Shown here piece after piece: positions 13,406-15,959 of a stretch of 15,959 bases of DNA (positions are counted from its first letter, which is position 1; each line of letters opens with the position of its first letter). The translations under genes were made by a program, and so were the position numbers. Source of the DNA: an uncultured Collinsella sp. (GTDB lineage: Bacteria; Actinomycetota; Coriobacteriia; Coriobacteriales; Coriobacteriaceae). The stretch lies in the NCBI GenBank assembly GCA_900549215.1, contig URNJ01000027.1:1-15959 (forward strand). Reading direction: 5' to 3'. Below the pieces are notes generated by a model. That model made no database searches. It saw only the letters and a program-made list of their open reading frames with translations, and had not been told where the DNA came from.

Positions 13406-15637
13406 CTAGAAGTTGGCGTCGTTGAGTTGTTCGCTCTCGAGGCCGTCGAGCTGTTGCTGTTCGGGCGTATCGGCGACGCTCTCGAGCAGCTCGGTGGGAT
13501 CGACGTTCATGTCCTTACCGGCTTCGTTGCCGTTGACCAGGTCGTCCGAGAAGATGTCGACTTCCATTTCCTCGGCCTCTTCGATCAGGATCTCGAGCGG
13601 CACCTGGGTGCGAATGAGTTTGACTGCCGGGCGCATGCGGGCAAAGAGCGGTACGTACTCAATGATGATGGCCGAGTTCTCGAGACCATACCAACGTGCC
13701 GGGCTTCCGCAGGCGCGGCGGACGGCGTACTTGATGGCCATGACGCGGTGGTCATTGCGGTTGATGTCCGTTTCGGGGGCGAGCATCTTGCGCAGCATAC
13801 AAAAACGGAAGTCGCCCACGTTGCCGCGTGTCTCGTAGATGGAGTAGGTGTGATGCTGCGGCGGCAACTCACCCGATGCCATCAGGTCGCCAACGATCTG
13901 GCGCAGGTAGGCGTTGATGCGCTGATTGACCTTAAAGCCCAGATCCAAGCGCACGCGGAACAAAAAGTCCGTGCCAAAGGTCTCGACGGAATACTCGTGC
14001 GTATAGGGCTCGTCGGTAACGTGCACGTTGATGAACCAATATGCCTTGGCGCGCTTGGGGTGCTTGTCCAGGATGGAATAGAGCACGTCGCGGTCGAGCG
14101 TGAGCGGGTCGGGGCTGTTGGTAAGGAACACCAGATTGTCGGCGAGCACGGGATACGTCTCGTCATTGCGCAGGCGATTGAGCTGGTCGATGTACTTGGA
14201 GACGGGCAGCAGAATCGTCTGCGTGCGCTCGATGGCGGTGCCGCGACGCCACACATACATAAGGCCGAACAGCAGTGAGGCCAGGAAGATCATGACGTAG
14301 CCGCCGTCAAAGAACATGGTGAGGCACGAAGCGAAGAAGCACAGCTCAATGGCGCCAAAGAGCAGGGCGAAAACGCAAGCACCCAGCTTGTGCTTGAGGA
14401 TGCCGGCGATGTAGCTCGTCAAAAGCGTCGTGGTCATGAGCATGGTTACGGTAATGGCGAGGCCGTAGGCGCTCTCCATGCGCTCGGAGTTTTGGAACAG
14501 CAGCACAATGAAGATACAGCCGACCCACATGATGTTGTTGACGAGCGGAATATAGAGCTGGCCCTTGGTGTCGCTGGGGTAGTGGATGCGCAGATGCGGC
14601 ATGAGATTGAGACGGGTTGCCTCGGATACCAGCGAGAACGAGCCGGTGATGAGCGCCTGCGAGGCGATGATGGCCGCTACGGCCGAAAGCACGATGGCAA
14701 AGGGGCGCAGGGGCTCGGGAAGCATCATGTAGAACGGGTTGACGATATCCATCGCGAGCATCTGGGGGTTGGAGTTATTGGCGAGCAGCCAAGCGCCCTG
14801 ACCCAGATAGTTAAGGATGAGCGCTGCCTTTACGAACGGCCAGGATGCGTAAATGTTAGCCTTGCCCACGTGACCCATGTCCGAATAGAGCGCCTCGGCG
14901 CCGGTCGTCGACAGAAAGACAAAGCCGAGCACCATGATGCCCGAGTGGTTGATGGGCGAGAACAGGAACATGACGCCGCGGATGGGATTGAGTGCGCGTA
15001 GGATGGACAGGTTGCCGAGCATGTTGAACAGGCCGGCGCCCGCCAGGAACAGGAACCATAGCGTCATAAGCGGGCCGAACAGCTTGCCGATTGACGAGGT
15101 GCCGGCGCGCTGCATGGCAAACAGACCGCAGATAATGATGATGGTGATGATGATCACATTGGTCTGGCCGTCGCCCAGCAGCGCGTGGCCCCACTCGATG
15201 GTGCGCAGGCCCTCGATGGCTGTGGTGACCGTGACGGCGGGGGTGAGGATGCCGTCGGCAAGCAGTGCCGCACCGCCGATCATGGCGGGGAGAATCAGCC
15301 ATGGCGCCACCTTGCGCACGAGACTGAACAGGGCGAAGATGCCGCCTTCGTTGTGGTTGTCGGCCTTCATGGCGATTACCACGTACTTGACCGTGGTCAC
15401 GAGCGTCATGGTCCAGATGACGAGCGAAAGCGCGCCCAGGATCATGTCCTCACTGACGGTACCGATGCCGCCGTTGTTGGCGACGATTGATTTCATGGTG
15501 TACATGGGGCTCGTGCCGATGTCGCCATAGACGACGCCGAGCGTTACGAGCAGCATGCCAGCGGAGAGGGGGATGGCTCCGTGCCCGCCTTGCCCGCGCT
15601 GGTCTTGGAGGTTTGCCTCCAGTTTGTTGTGTGCCAC
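13406..15637 (-). CDS. kup: Low-affinity potassium transporter Kup
   Basis: The product is a 743-residue membrane protein of the KUP/HAK/KT family that takes up potassium, probably with protons. About twelve hydrophobic segments fill the first 450 or so residues. The signature GVVYGDIGTSPMYT is near residues 34-47, and NHNEGGIFALFSLV follows at the usual place. A cytoplasmic C-terminal domain of about 280 residues follows and ends in an acidic tail rich in Glu and Gln. The GTG at 15637 is preferred because AAGGGAG lies just upstream of it; the in-frame ATG at 15655 has no ribosome site. The length is somewhat longer than E. coli Kup (about 620), mostly in the C-terminal domain. No c-di-AMP riboswitch is visible upstream, but a near-palindrome is. 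Confidence 0.94.
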   Translation of the reverse strand: MAHNKLEANLQDQRGQGGHGAIPLSAGMLLVTLGVVYGDIGTSPMYTMKSIVANNGGIGTVSEDMILGALSLVIWTMTLVTTVKYVVIAMKADNHNEGGIFALFSLVRKVAPWLILPAMIGGAALLADGILTPAVTVTTAIEGLRTIEWGHALLGDGQTNVIIITIIIICGLFAMQRAGTSSIGKLFGPLMTLWFLFLAGAGLFNMLGNLSILRALNPIRGVMFLFSPINHSGIMVLGFVFLSTTGAEALYSDMGHVGKANIYASWPFVKAALILNYLGQGAWLLANNSNPQMLAMDIVNPFYMMLPEPLRPFAIVLSAVAAIIASQALITGSFSLVSEATRLNLMPHLRIHYPSDTKGQLYIPLVNNIMWVGCIFIVLLFQNSERMESAYGLAITVTMLMTTTLLTSYIAGILKHKLGACVFALLFGAIELCFFASCLTMFFDGGYVMIFLASLLFGLMYVWRRGTAIERTQTILLPVSKYIDQLNRLRNDETYPVLADNLVFLTNSPDPLTLDRDVLYSILDKHPKRAKAYWFINVHVTDEPYTHEYSVETFGTDFLFRVRLDLGFKVNQRINAYLRQIVGDLMASGELPPQHHTYSIYETRGNVGDFRFCMLRKMLAPETDINRNDHRVMAIKYAVRRACGSPARWYGLENSAIIIEYVPLFARMRPAVKLIRTQVPLEILIEEAEEMEVDIFSDDLVNGNEAGKDMNVDPTELLESVADTPEQQQLDGLESEQLNDANF

Positions 15638-15736
15638 GAGGACTCCCTTAGACATCCGGTTATCTGTCTAGGACAAAAAACTTTATGCCGTCTTTATACA
15701 TACAAGAGCAGTTTGGCACATCGGGTTATTTTAGAC

Positions 15737-15760
15737 AATAATCCTCAGCTGGGGATTATT
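15737..15760. promoter_or_regulatory. Near-perfect 24-bp palindrome upstream of kup
   Basis: AATAATCCTCAG and CTGGGGATTATT are reverse complements except for one pair (T/G at the ninth pair). It lies 100 nt upstream of the kup start and 34 nt past the stop of the DMT gene. It could be an operator for kup or a weak terminator for the DMT gene. The missing T-run outside the stem slightly favours an operator. Confidence 0.45.
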
Positions 15761-15793
15761 TATCTATGCAGGTAGCATTTCAAAGCAGGGCTT

Positions 15794-15959
15794 TTAAGCA
15801 CGTGCTGTCTGGGCGATGCCAGCCTTGGCGTTTGCGCGTTTGCCGGCGAGTTCGCAAAAAATCGCGCCGCCGATGATAAGCGCGGCGCCCATCAGGCGGA
15901 CCGGTGTTATGGCTTCACCCAAAAGGGCGGCCGAGAACACGACCGCCGACGCCGCACAT
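15794..15959 (-). CDS. EamA/DMT-family transporter, C-terminal end (partial)
   Basis: Only the last 54 residues are in the window. The stretch VVFSAALLGEAITPVRLMGA and the following LIIGGAIFCELAG are typical of the end of the second EamA repeat: a GE-x-x-TP turn and the last membrane helix. A short Ala/Lys-rich tail ends at TAA (15794). The family exports or imports small metabolites across the cytoplasmic membrane; the substrate cannot be inferred. The gene starts beyond the right edge. Confidence 0.85.
   Translation of the reverse strand, partial: CAASAVVFSAALLGEAITPVRLMGAALIIGGAIFCELAGKRANAKAGIAQTARA

Noticed and set aside
13373..14278. Plus-strand open frame of 301 codons opposite the kup C-terminus
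   Set aside because: It is an antisense shadow that starts inside the bsh/kup terminator; there is no family similarity.
15638..15793. c-di-AMP (ydaO) riboswitch before kup
   Set aside because: The GGTGGC-x-GGGAG type conserved core is not present in the 156 nt upstream.

Overview
The window is high-GC (roughly 60 %), densely packed bacterial chromosome with short intergenic gaps, intrinsic terminators and strong Shine-Dalgarno sites. The gene content fits a gut member of the Coriobacteriia, most likely a Collinsella. It includes a bile salt hydrolase, surface proteins with LAATG-type sorting signals, a Kup potassium transporter, an AzgA purine permease, a short peptide-deformylase homologue and a TPP-riboswitch-controlled thiM. 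This assignment is inference from gene content and composition, since there is no rRNA or other marker gene.

Left part (1-2585). The 5' part of thiM (hydroxyethylthiazole kinase) runs leftward off the window and carries a one-base frameshift. It is preceded by a TPP riboswitch and a riboswitch-linked terminator. Diverging from it is a HAD-family phosphatase followed 10 nt later by a LysR regulator. Between the divergent genes lie two 35-bp arms in inverted orientation, 34/35 identical. Each arm ends 3-4 nt from the likely -10 box of the gene it faces.

Middle left (2586-6058). A B12-independent methionine-synthase-like protein (MetE C-terminal type, zinc ligands intact) lies downstream of the LysR gene. 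Its upstream region holds a TATAG-N7-CTATA palindrome of the form bound by MetR/MtaR-type LysR regulators, so a LysR-to-methionine circuit is plausible. A uracil permease (uraA) follows and converges on a small Ser-His esterase across a bidirectional terminator.

Centre (6168-11612, all minus strand). An AzgA/PbuG-type purine permease is followed by two tandem paralogous surface proteins of 590 and 593 residues. Each has a long-N-region signal peptide, beta-helix-like repeats, a Pro/Lys/Glu-rich wall-spanning linker and a LAATGD sorting signal. The second copy arose from a tandem duplication that also took the intergenic region, the permease terminator and the last 15 codons of the permease. 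That permease remnant still lies between the two surface genes. A 32-nt block in the duplicated leader is identical in both copies.

Right part (11806-15959). A short peptide-deformylase-like protein keeps the metal ligands but has Met in place of the catalytic Glu of HExxH. It is followed by a bile salt hydrolase with a complete active site. Converging on the latter is kup. A near-perfect 24-bp palindrome lies upstream of kup, and the C-terminus of an EamA/DMT transporter enters from the right edge.

No tRNA, rRNA, CRISPR array, transposase or phage gene was seen. Apart from the tandem surface-protein duplication and the inverted repeat, this looks like ordinary core and accessory chromosome.
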